A DNA stretch of 64,000 nt from Camarhynchus parvulus (lineage: Eukaryota; Chordata; Aves; Passeriformes; Thraupidae), in NCBI RefSeq assembly GCF_901933205.1, contig NC_044577.1, forward strand, positions 7,513,321 to 7,577,320. Direction: 5' to 3'. The position numbers and the translations under genes are program-made. Below the pieces are notes generated by a model, which ran no database searches, was not told the origin of the DNA, and saw only the letters and a list, made by a program, of their open reading frames with translations. Shown piece by piece: positions 21,733-36,447 of this stretch; positions within the stretch are counted from its first letter, which is position 1; each line of letters begins with the position of its first letter.

Positions 21733-24700
21733 ATCTTCTTTTATCTCATCTGAGAAATTAATTAATGCTTCCAGTTGCCAAATATCGCCTATATCTGTTC
21801 CTGGTTCATCCAACAGTGGCACCTTGGAATTTTTTATTCTGCTAAGGAGGCATAACTAGCTGTTTTGGTTTTTTTTACACGGTTCATACAGTATGGGCTG
21901 TGGCATTGTGAGAAGAATAAGAGCCAAGGAAGATGATGCTGTGCTAAAAACTTAACCCCTCACCTTTGTTCGGGGAATCATAAAGCATTAGAGGGTGGCC
22001 ACGTTATGAACAGTCTCACGGTATATTCAAATTCTGTAGGCTAAAAGGCTCTAGTGCATTGCTTTTAGGAGAACTACCTGACTTCGGTACAAGCTGAAAA
22101 TATTCTCACTGTCATCAGAACAAAGACTTCAGTCCCCAGGGATGTTTTATGAAAGAAAAGAAGAAGCTGTACAAGCATTCCTGCCAAAATAATCAAGAAA
22201 ACATAACTATCAGTAATTGGAGTACATGGCTGTATATTTTGCACCCTGAGAACCACAGGGAATCAAAATGAGAGCAACAGCTGTGGAAGAAGCCAATAAA
22301 TCCTAAGGGAAATAGAAAAGGACAGCAAGACACTCCATGACAAATATTTTTATTAATTTTGAGGTATGCCTTTGTGCCCTCTGAGACAGAGGTCAGGCTA
22401 CTCATCACCTCAGCAAATTAAAAATCAGCAACGTCATTTGGGTACCAAACCAAACAATGATAAATGTTCTTCCCACACCTATGCACAGGGTGTGGCGCTC
22501 TGATCTTTCATCAAATCTCTGTTTGCAGGAAAACAGCTTGCTAGATAAAGCTACTGCCTAGCAAGAGCCTTTTATCATGACCACTCTACATCTGGCTGGG
22601 TTACCCAGGAAATTTCCTCCAATGAATAATCCTTCCTGTCTGAAGTTGGCATGTTTTGTATAATTCTGCAGACACTGCAGAGTGCTCAAGGACAGAATAT
22701 TGGCCTGATTACACCACACTCCCTCCTCAGACATAATGCAGAATTTTCAGTCAGGATGTTGCAGCTGTTCCACCGCTGTGCATTGCAGTGTTATGCAATT
22801 AATGCCAGGAAATGGAGATTACTTCATACCTAGTGCAGAGTAGGTGATGACTTTTAAATATCCTCAGAAGTAAAGTTTTATTTTACAATTAAACAATAAG
22901 CAAATAAACACATGAAGCAACAGCACTGAAGTCAAGCAGGAAGTGTCTTAATGACTTTCAAATATGAAGAACTGAAAGTACAGTCTATCATCAAATCACA
23001 GTAACACATGGAACATGAATTAACCAGAGCTGAGTTTACCAGAAATATTTCACCTATTGTGGCGTACAGAAGATGCTCCACAGGCAGTGAGAGCTACTTG
23101 ATCCAAACACACGGTACACTGATGAGAAAAATAACATAAAGAATCAAACAATGCTTTGCTATGCATGAGCTCTGTTCTGAAAATCAGAAATTGACAGATA
23201 TATAATAAATATACCCTTGCAAAAAGACCTATTTGCTAGATACAGATATATTGCAAAATCTTACTTTTAAAGATAAGCTAATTAGAAAAACCATGAAAAA
23301 TTAATTGTGTTAATGTCTAAGCAGAATGCCCTGCAGTTGTATCTCAGGAAAAACTCCAGTAGATGCTTCTGTGGAAAAAACAATGTTCTTATGCTAAAAA
23401 GCAAATGCAATAAACCTCAGGGAATTCAGTTATGTTTAATTAGTCATGCTAATTAGCACAGTGAAAGCCTCAAAAGTGAAGATGATAAAAAAAGCTTAGC
23501 ACTGCCAGCTGCCTATCTTCTGATACAAGGCAACTGAGACTACAATGGTACTTGTGCAATTGCTGAAATACTGAACAGCCAGCAGTAGTGAGTGTAGTGC
23601 AAGATGCTCTGCCTTTTTGCGGTTGTTGTTCATTTCTTAACAGGAACATTTGACCCTGCAGTATAAGATCCATCAGATTCATCTAAGCTCCTGACATTCT
23701 GGTCTGCCCTGCAACAGCCAGTACTACAGAGCAGATTTCAGTAGCTGTGCAACTCACTGTTCCTTTTGTACACACAACTACAGGAGAGTTAGGGGCTTAA
23801 ATTGATTCCCTTCCAACAATTATTGAAGCATGAGATTTCATTCTCCTTATTTATCTGTACTCTATGACAAAAAAAATATCATTAGCACTCAGAAAATTAG
23901 TGTATTAAAAAAATCTGCATTTCAAACCTGGGAATTTCTGTGGCATTACATTTCACCAACCATGAGCAACATAAATATTTTCAGTTCCAAATATATTAAA
24001 CCCCACCACTCAGTGCTTTTTGTGTTATAAAACTAAATTTAAAAGAGGCAAGAATCTCTACTGTTTGGATGTCTCTTTCAACCATTTTTCCAGTTGCGAT
24101 AGAGTTGTAAATAATTCTCCCACATGTCAAACACACAGTATCAGTGAAGTGTCAGATCAGAAAGATAACTACTGTCAACACTGCTAGCAAACATCTTGCC
24201 AATCATCTAGCAAGTATTTCCTCATTTTTGTTCTACACAGGGTTAGATATGCAGGCAGAACAGATGGTGCAACCTGTCATTAGAAGCTCTGCTGGGAAGA
24301 GGCTGAATCCAGCAAACCTCCTCTTCCTCCACTTCCCTATCTACATGTTGGAACACAAAACTTTTACCCTCAGTCTCCTCAGCTTTGTCCTCAGCATCAG
24401 AATATGAGACACACTCAAACACTGCAATGACTGGAAACTGAATTGTTCAGTAACTCAGTAAAATGTTCAGCTTTCTTCATCAGCTACGTGCATGATGCAG
24501 TCTGGTCAAAGAAAAATACCTTCAGTTTGAAAATCTAAAAGCAGCTTGAGCACTGACTATACTGTCAAGATAATGTGTTGAGGTATACATTTAGTACTGA
24601 ATATGCTTGCCAAGATAAATACTAAGATATCCTGCATGGTTTTGGAGTGGAGTAGTGCCTGAAAGAAAATAGCAAACTGCAGTGGTATCAGATGCATATT

Positions 24701-27462
24701 TCACATGATACATCACATGTAAAATTTCCTCCTTTGCTGTTCTGTTTGTAGGAATTTTAATTTTGTCCAAGTGTTAACTCACCTGAGTTTAGGTTTTAAT
24801 GACTTCTGTAAACTTGAAAAAATATTATTTGAGTTATCCATGATGACTTAAAAATCATTTTCAAAACAGCATCTGGCATCCTCAGAGGTCATCAAGCCCA
24901 AGACAAAAATTGTGTAGCAGCAGGCAAGACAGATCAGATGTGGAGCAAGAACAGCATTTCTTAAGGTACAAAGCTATTTAAAATTCTTTGTGGGTTTTTA
25001 TTGTTTGTTTGCAGGAGTTTTTAAGTGCTTATTATCATCTAACTTTCATATTTGTCCTTATTTGACAACATAAATACACATGAAACATAGAATTCTGCAA
25101 TATAAAGAAATGCTACTAACAATAAACTATCAAGGATCATTATCTAATACAGTAGGCATATGTGCATACATATAAACTTGTATTTCTGTATTCACAAACT
25201 TCCACACAGTTAAATTTATATACATGAGACCTGAAATTTGATTAATTCTAATGAAAATCCCTCAGCAGAAAGATGCTCAAGACTGTGCTGCTTCAATTCT
25301 CTGCAAGAAGAACGCAATAACCCAAATAGTTCTTCACTACCTAAACCTTGCTCATGTTGCTTTGTAATCAAGTCATTTGATTCAAATTATCTACAGGAGG
25401 AAAGCAGCAGAATTTAGCTTTGCAGAGTACTATTCACTTAAACAAGCAAGATGCAGATCACATACCCAAGTTCTTCTGTAATAAAATTATAATGACTTTG
25501 TTACAGTTTAAAATACTAAATACGAGAGTAAACAAAAAATAAATACTTTTTATTGTTCTTACTCAGAACAAGAAATGCATTTCATTTCCCATTGTCATCT
25601 CCGAAGAAAATTTTCCAATTTTTCAGTCATTCAAATAATATATTTTATTCTGCAGGGTGTTAGCTGTTTTATTAAGAAGATAAAGGCAGAGCACTGATGG
25701 AGGAAGCATACAGTCTGCTGGAGTCTAGTTTAGCGTATGATTGAAAACAAGCCTGGCAAAGTCTCCTGGCAACACTTTGTGGAAAACACAGTAAACAAAT
25801 AAGTGTAAGTTACATGAACAGTAACTGAATGCTAAAGCCCTCATTTCTTAGCCAAAAATACTCCAATGCCTCTATGTGCAGCTGAGGAGCTGCTGCATCC
25901 ATTTCAGTAGCAAACAATATCTGTTAGGCTGTATACAGTGGACGTACTTAACAGAGGATTAAAAGTCAATTAAATACTTCAGATAAAAAGTAAAATTAAA
26001 AAAGAAAAAGAGCGATTATTGTCTTCCTCTGATTTTAAAGAGATCATGACCTCCTTCTAATTAATACCATTTTTAATCAGACACCTTAATGTAATCTCTG
26101 CAGTAGCTGTGTAATAGGGCAAATCTGATAGTCGCAAGGACTATAAGGCCTCTTCAGCAAGTGTTGTCCAAACCTGCTCTGCTTTAATTGTGCTGATTAC
26201 TGTATACGCTCTAGAACAGTTGTGACAGATTTATCACTTTAACTCTGCTTACCATTAAGGCAAGCACAGCCTGTGACACCACTTCAGGTGCTCAGGGTTT
26301 TTTCCTGCTGGGACAGAGAATTCAAGAACCCCTGCAGGCAAATCTTAACCATACTCTGTGTCTAAGAGTTGCTTTAAATTTTGAATTGTCTTTTGAGCTC
26401 TGAATACTGTTCATAAGAGGATTTTTAACAATTCATTATCTCCTGGATAATAATTTTTCAAGATTTCATTGAAAGTGGAGACAGCAGACAAGGCTAAGAA
26501 GATACAAAGGAAATAAAAAATAGTTGCCTGCTTTCCCTTCTTTAGGAAGAACTTTCATCCTTTTGGACTGGAATAATTCCAGAAATGTATATTCCTTCAT
26601 TACAATTTATTGTCATGCCTCTCTATTTGTTCTGGGCTGGAGAGAATCAAATGTAGTCACATCTTGTCCATGTTGCTAGCAATTTTACCATTTTACTAAT
26701 GGCCTCTCTAAATTTTTCTCCTTTACGCCATGTAAACTGATGCTGACAGGACTGTCACTTCAACCTACTGAGACCTATAAGCAAAATTTGGCAAAGCTTG
26801 TTTATTGTAAATTCAGTATTTTTATTTCTGACTTCCACTGCTAACAAAGGTCACTACTTCTCAGTAAGTCTGTCAAGTTACACTGAGTGTCATATTTATA
26901 ACCTTGTAAAAAGGTTTTAAAAGTTTGCTTTAAGAGTATTAACGGAACTTGCATTGTATGTAGACTGAGATATTAATGTACAAGTATCTAGTTTGGGGTT
27001 GTTTTGTTTTCCAGACAGCTACTGTACTGATTTCTGAAGTGCTACATACCAGTACCTTTCTTTAAAGCAACGTCAGAATATTAATAAAAAGGATGTTACT
27101 CAAATGCTCCATGTTAAAAATTTGAATGATTTTATCTAGGGAGAAGGCTACCTCTCTCACGTGATAATGTATGTCAGTAGCAGAAAGACCTTAATTCTAT
27201 TACCTAAATTACTGTTAAATTCAGAGCCATGGGCAAAGTTTTGCTAAGTATTCAACAATTAAAATACATACTGGGAATTATGCAATGATACCTCTCCCTT
27301 CCTTGTGGTTATTCGTGCTCCAAATGATGAATGAACATTTTAAATATCAGCACTGAGAATACCAGGAATGCAGGCAGCATTACTGCATTTTAAGTAACTA
27401 TACCAGATACAGATATGGCAAACATTCAAAGCCTATCAGCATTTTCCTTGCTGGTTTCTCCA

Positions 27463-27509
27463 TTCTAGAGAATGGAGAGGTTGGCTTCTAGAGAATGGAG
27501 AGGTTTGGC
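27463..27509. repeat. Tandem duplication, 23-24 bp x 2
   Basis: The unit TTCTAGAGAATGGAGAGG plus TTGGC (27463-27485) is repeated with one extra T at 27486-27509. It is a recent local duplication. Confidence 0.92.
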
Positions 27510-30500
27510 TTCTCCTTGAAAGAGAAGGAAATCTTTAGAGGACTATTACACTAATTGAGATTCTTACACCTCACAGTAGTTACAGCCTACCCTTTTGTAC
27601 TGCCATAGGCCTTTCTTCCTTAATTGCAATAGCTGTACTTATTCCAAAACTGTGTTAAAGTGGGAAAGAGTATAGGATCAGTGATGGTGCTTCACAGGAG
27701 AGTATTTGGGGAAAACAGTTACATCTCAGTGATGTTTAGACTTCAAATTAGATGATAATCATTGTAAAGCTTAAGGCACAGCAACTTGCAACCACGGAAT
27801 TTTGCCTTTTTAAATTTTATGTCAACATGACAAATAGAAATGTTTTGTGCTGTGATAACCCAAAATAAATGTTTCATGAGCTCTTTTCTGTGAGCTTTTC
27901 TGTCAGAGGTCACCAAGCTGTGGAATGCTTAGTCTGCTGCTCCATGAGAACTTGGTCAGAATATTTTCTTTCCAGCTACTGAGAAGAGAGGTCCAAATTG
28001 CAAAGCAAGGGTTGCTTGGGTTTAAATTGAGGTTTAAAACAGTCAACATAAATACTATGATAAAATTAAAATAGACACACATTTGTCATTCAGTGCAGTG
28101 AATATTTCTGCAATGAGTAGCTTTCTGACTGTGATTTCCTAAAGCAAAAAAGCCCTACTTTAAATATGGAAATAGTAATTTAAACATGGAAATACTAATG
28201 TTCATAGGTGGAACATGAACAAAAGCCAGGACCTCCAAGTTCAGTTCATCACCCTGAAAAATTACACAGCTTTGGCTTAGATTCCTCTCTGTATTCATTG
28301 ATCTCAGTTGGGCATTTTGAGTTCCATGGACCTGAAAGCACTAAGTATCCCAATCACCATAAAAGGAAGATGAACAAGTACAACCCTCAAGACTGAAAGT
28401 TCTACCAAGGGTTCCGTTTCTTTGGGTCCCACGTTGTTTTGCCATGTGTGCAGGCTGATTTGTACCAAAACTTCTAGGAGAGAGAAGAAAATAAAAACAA
28501 AACTGGAGAGGAATAAGGACAGTGGGTAATGGCATAAATGGGAAGGCCTCAGCACAGCTTAAGACAGAAAGAATGAAGTTTAAAATAAATGAAGGCCAAT
28601 AAGCTGTTTGATAACACGGCCTCTGGCACATTAGAATTTGAAAACTTGAGTGTTTCCTTTCAAACAACTCCCATCTCCAAACCTGGAAAAACAGTCTCTC
28701 TAGTGGCTCTATTTGCCCAGTAGCAGGAGCTAAGTCCAAATGTATGTGACAGTGAGAACAAAGGCACAAAAAGCATATGAGAGCTACACATTTAATAAAA
28801 CAACCCAGGCAAGATCCTAATCCAACTGGGCATCTCAGAGCAAACATCTTTACCTTCACTCTTGCCTCAGAGAGCCTTACAAAGGTATTGTACATTTCCC
28901 CCTTTCTCCAGCCTGCTCAGACATGTTGTGTTCTCCCCAAGCCCTCACTTAGGTGTCTGTTGTGCACTTTATGGGGCTGTAACCTATCTCAGCTGAAATT
29001 ACCAATCTCCTGATTCCAGGAGACCCATATCATGGGAGCAAAAGCAGGCTGCCACTTCCATGCCTTCAGCCCATCCTGCTCAGGCCTGCCTACTCCTCCA
29101 AAACAATCTAATCTCTGAGTTTTATCTTCCAGAATATATCAGCTGTACATAGTATTAAATACAGTACTTACTGTCATGGAGGCACTCCCAACAGGAAAGA
29201 GAAGCAAACCCATAATTATCCCTCCAGTCTTCTCCAGACTTCCTAATGCAGCTTCCAAAAAGCACTTACTGGGCAATAAGTCTTCACTTGAGTGACTTCT
29301 TGACTCTTCACTCAGAGTTTCTGGTGCAGTTCTCTTTTCCTTTTCTCATTAGGCAGAAATATTAGCACTAATCTGATTTTATATCAAGACGCCCAATCCA
29401 AGATCATCCAAAGGAGGTATCTGTCTATCCAAAGTTCCTGAGCAGTTCTGAGCCTCTCATACACCTGCTCTTTGGTGACACCAACAGAAGAGCTTCCAGC
29501 ATCCAGGCACCAGGCTTCCATCTTCATACTGCAAAGAAAATGGTTGTTTTGTAAGAGCCAGCAGTTGATTTTTTAAGATCCCTGAACATTCCACTGCTCA
29601 AAATGTGTATCTGGAACTCTGATCCCATATTCAAAGTAGTTACTGCAGTAAACCTGTGCATTGGTTATTCAGAGCATGTGAGGGACTGCCCTGCAAGAGA
29701 CAAACCCAAATCTCATAGTTCTGCATTTCTAAGTGAAACTAGCACTAACATGAACTTAACTCTCTTCTAAAGTCTAACAAAGTGCACAACAAATTATTCT
29801 GCGCTAAGGAAGGAAAAATTACGAAAATTAAAGGTCAAACTGTCTTCTCAACTACAGCAACATAAGACCCTGAGAAAGGCTCTCATTAGAGCTACTTCAG
29901 TTTTACATTGAAGAACAGAGTGAACTTGTAAAAGCCTGTTTTTGAATTCTCTCTTACTTAAATCATCAGATAAAAGACTGCTGGGAATATTTTACAAATA
30001 AGCTGTTCAGTTCAGCACTTTAGAAGCTTTGAGGTGTGCAATCAGATTGTAAAAACTAATGAGACTAACGATAGTTCTCAGCTATTTTTACAACAACCTT
30101 AAAATCTTCCATGTGAAAGTGATGAAATTCTGCTTTTAATTAGAATATTAATAAATTAATTCTTGTGAACTACACAGAATTTTTGTGTAAACGAGCTCTC
30201 AGATTGCTTTAACAGTGTATCAGAAGTGCTGAAAAAACTGACTGTATTTCAAGGCCATAAAAGTGCTCAGACTTCTTGTTATACTTGCAGTTGCAGGACT
30301 TTTAAAGTAGAATGATTATAGGTTTTACAAGGTTTCTTGTGTAATTGACAATCAAGGTACTTAACCTAAGGAAACAAACCACAACTTTGCCTAGATTCCA
30401 GTGTGTATATATCCAGATCCCTGGCCGTGTAAATTAACCTAACTCCCTTCAAATCCTGATGTCTCAGACAAATTAGCAGAAGGATTACCATAAAGAAAAC

Positions 30501-30962
30501 CAACTCATTTCAACAATTTGAATTTTCTTAGACTGCTATAAATTAGAAAGTTATTAAAATATAGGTTCAACTGTGAAATTAACACAGAGATTGATGTTAC
30601 ATCTCAGAATCTACTTATGTGGATTATGACGATACAATGTCTGAATACAAAATAACCCAGGAACTGAGGGTGAGATCAGAACTGAGGATGCTCCAAAACA
30701 GACAAAACCCCACATAAATGCAATATCCTCTGACTGCTCTCCCCTTTTAGAGACCTCATCCACCTGTCTTACATGGCTGACCCCACTCTTTCCCTGACTG
30801 TCTCTGAGCAGCCAGCACAGTTTCAGCTTGCTCTCTTGTGGCCAACATTAGAGCTACAATAGCCCTGGTGCTATTGCCCTCCAAGGACCTGTGTGAGCAG
30901 TTCTTCTAGAGCATAACAAGTTTCCTCAGAGTACAGCCACTCACTGCTGAACCTCTGACCAG

Positions 30963-31049
30963 AACCCACAACTGATTATGATGGCTGAACATGTTTCTAC
31001 CATGAACAGACTTAAACCCACAACTGATTATGATGGCTGAACATGTTTC
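30963..31049. repeat. Direct repeat, two perfect 35-bp copies 52 bp apart
   Basis: Identical 35-bp copies at 30963-30997 and 31015-31049 begin AACCCACAACTGATTATG and end GAACATGTTTC. They are separated by 17 bp of unrelated sequence. Perfect identity points to a recent duplication. Confidence 0.93.
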
Positions 31050-32949
31050 CAAGTGACAGCTGACAGACACCGAATGGAGTGCATGTGCATCTCCAGCCCA
31101 CACAAAAACCAGGGAGACTTTGAGGCTGCTAAGCCTCTGAGGCAGTATCAGTCCTACCCTGTGCCTCTCACAGCTGTAAAATCCTCTGACACAAATGTAC
31201 TGCCAAAATCATGAACAGAGGTCTTCCAGACTTGACAGTGTTGTCACAAGGATGGCCTCACCTCTGCAGTGTGGTTTAATAGAAGCCCTTTGGAGCTTGA
31301 GCTTGGTTACTTAAAGGTTACTGTTTTGGCCATGCATTTGCTAACAGGTCATGGCAACTTCAAAGACTTTCTGGCATCAGTAACTACTTCTGGTTTTTAG
31401 CTGTTTACATGACTTGTTGGGTAATTTGTGTTATTTTTTATCTTTTTAGAGATGCCAGATACTGAAAAGGTGAGGGCTTTAAAACACTGAAATACTCATT
31501 GATATTTTATTAACATTGTGTCAGGCATTATTAACCTCCAGAAATAGTTTCATGGTCATAAAAGAAAAATAGTTTAGAGCACCAGAGGTGGCACAAGTGC
31601 ACAGACACAAGCAGAATGACCAGGGATGTGTCACTGAATGACATTTCCCACTTAGCTGTCAGCTGTAACTTCAGGAGTGATCTTGTCACAGGAATTCATT
31701 CATTTTAAAAGGAACTGTTAAAAGCCCATTACATATCAGTAGAAGAATCATCAATTTGTGGTAAGACCAGAAGTTAAAACCATTCCACCTTTTCTATTAT
31801 GCCTCAAAACCATTATCATCACTCTTCTGAAACACTTAATAACACTGAGTGATGGGGTTTTGATAAACATTAACTGCATTTATTACTGAACATAAAAAGG
31901 ATAATCAGTACAGAAATTATACTTTGACTACTGGGTTACTTGATCATCAACCTTTGTAACATATGAACAACAAATAAAACTTGGGCAGCAGAGGGTTGGG
32001 AGTTACTCAGATTAAACACATTACTCACCAGAACAACAGTGCCAAACTACAAAGCACACTGAGCGATAGCACCAAAACTGATCTGTGTGACCCAGATATG
32101 TCTATTTCTTCTAGAAGTCAAGGCACAAGCCCCAGAACCACGCCATCCCCTGGACAACAGCTCCCAAAGCTCTGCTCTGGGACTGCCAGACTCACAGCAG
32201 CACTGGGCACTGCTGAGAAAAACAGATCAGCCCCTCAGCTGCCCCAGCACACAGCCCCACACCCAGCCATGGTGGGGCAAGGCTGGAGGCACAAGTGTGG
32301 GCTTGAAGTGGAGGGAAGAGCAAGACTGACCTTTGAGGCAAGTGTAACCTCAGTTTCTCTCTCTGTTAAAAGCAAATAAGCACAGCTTTTGCAAGTAAGT
32401 GTATTGCCAAATATTCTTATAGCCAAATTGTCTTCATCCATCTGCTAGGAGCCAAAATCCTTGTTCTTCCTATGCTGCTGCCAAAAATTTTGATCAGCAT
32501 CACAGACATCCCAACCAAACTCATGGATACAACCAAGGAGCAATCTTGGTCTCAAACTCTAAGTATTATCAAAATATGTAACATGTATGATTATGTGAGA
32601 TTAAAGCAAAAAAACACTCCTACCTCTCTTACTAAACTAGCAAATATTTCAAATGGTTCATGAAGATTTGAACTGTATTTGCACTGCAGTCAGTACCACA
32701 AGGACCACAAGTGGGATAGAAATCACATAAAATCCTACAACTGAGCAATTGGTAGCAATTGGTCTGCAAGTTTGGATTACTCTTGAGTGTTTAAAAAGAA
32801 GGAAAGGGATAAAAATGAGACGATGTATTTTTAAAGACAGGTAGATATATGCATCACTGTGAAATATCTATAGTAGAATGGAAGAGAAAAAGAAATATTA
32901 GGATCATCTTAGGTGGACGGTCTTAAACATCCATCTTGTATAATAATAC

Positions 32950-33253
32950 AATCAAAGAATCCTGGAATGGTTTGGGTTGAAAGGGACCTTAAAGATTATC
33001 TCATTTCAACCCCCTGCCATGGGCAGGAACCAGATCAGGTGTCTCAGAGCCCTCTGCAACCTAGCCTTGAACACTTGCAAGGATGGAGCTGCCTCAGGTT
33101 TTCTTGTTCACCCGTGTGTCTCACATTCTCTGTGCAGACAATTTCCATCAAGTACCTGATCTAAACCTGCTCGCTGTCAGTGTGAGCCCACTCCCCCTTG
33201 TCCCGTCACTACATGCCCCTCTAAAAAGTCCCCGTCTACCGTTCTTGTAGAAA
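32950..33253 (-). mobile_element. CR1 LINE 3' fragment
   Basis: The plus strand is the reverse complement of a CR1 3' end: a degenerate tail (AATCAAAGAATCCTGG), then GAATGGTTTGGGTTG, AAGGGACCTTAAAGAT, CCCCCTGCCATGGGCAGG, AGCCTTGAACACTTGCA and CTTGTCCCGTCACTACATGC. The element lies on the minus strand with its tail at the left and is 5'-truncated near 33253. It sits just upstream of the ASNSD1 CpG island. Confidence 0.95.
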
Positions 33254-33600
33254 CATGTCCTAATGATGAACATAATGAAACATATGATCCTAATGTCTGT
33301 AAATAGTGTATGATTCGTATATCTCTTCTGGAATACCTTGAAGCAAACCGCTTAAGGGGGTTTGAGAGCCCGCTGCCCGACAGCAGCCCGGGGTCACACC
33401 ACACCAAGCCGATACACTCCACAAGGAGCACAGTTTCCAAGCCTCATTCCAACCATCTTCTCCACCTTGGGCCTGTCCCGATGCGCAGCGGAACACGGCT
33501 CCGGGAGCTCCGTCCCGCCCGGCACAAGCCGCCGCCGCACTCCCCCCCGACCGGGGGCGCGAGCCCCCTCACGATTCACGCCGTCCGGCCCGCGCGCCCG

Positions 33601-33720
33601 CGCGTGCTCTGCCGCGCCTGCTGATTGGTGCCCCGTCAAGCGCGTGCTCTGCAGCGCCTGCTGATTGGTGTTCCGTCAGGCGCGCGCTCGCCCGCCCCTG
33701 CTGATTGGTCGTGTTGTGCG
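33601..33720 (+). repeat. 40-bp promoter tandem repeat x 3, each with a CCAAT box
   Basis: Three consecutive 40-bp units occupy 33601-33640, 33641-33680 and 33681-33720. The first two are nearly identical (CGCGTGCTCTGC, then GCGCCTGCTGATTGGTG); the third is diverged outside CTGCTGATTGGT. Each carries ATTGG, the reverse complement of the NF-Y box CCAAT, at exactly the same offset. Units 1 and 2 also carry CCGTCA, a CRE-like half site. Confidence 0.93.
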
Positions 33721-33828
33721 CTGTCCCGCCCACGCGCATGCGCCTTGGTGCGGCTGGTTCCGGTGTCCGTGTGTCGGAAGGGGGCTGTCGCTGCTGCCGG
33801 GTGAGCGCGCCCGGTGCCCGCCGGGGCC

Positions 33829-36425
<2,597 letters not shown>

Positions 36426-36447
36426 TTGATGTGAATTCCTTGTTGCA

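Larger units (their letters stand above)
21733..32949. other. Gene-poor intergenic DNA, right part
   Basis: AT-rich, with no recognised exon, RNA gene or intact transposon. It holds a 23-bp tandem duplication at 27463, a 35-bp direct repeat at 30963 and 31015, and an unassigned 184-codon open frame at 28341-28895 (minus). The segment 26040-26250 has homeodomain-like TAATTA and TTTAATCAG sequences and the texture of conserved non-coding DNA, which is only an impression. Confidence 0.55.

Noticed and set aside
31981..32379. 132-codon open frame near the CR1 copy
   Set aside because: The composition is biased, there is no homology, and an overlapping frame is also open. It is treated as chance.
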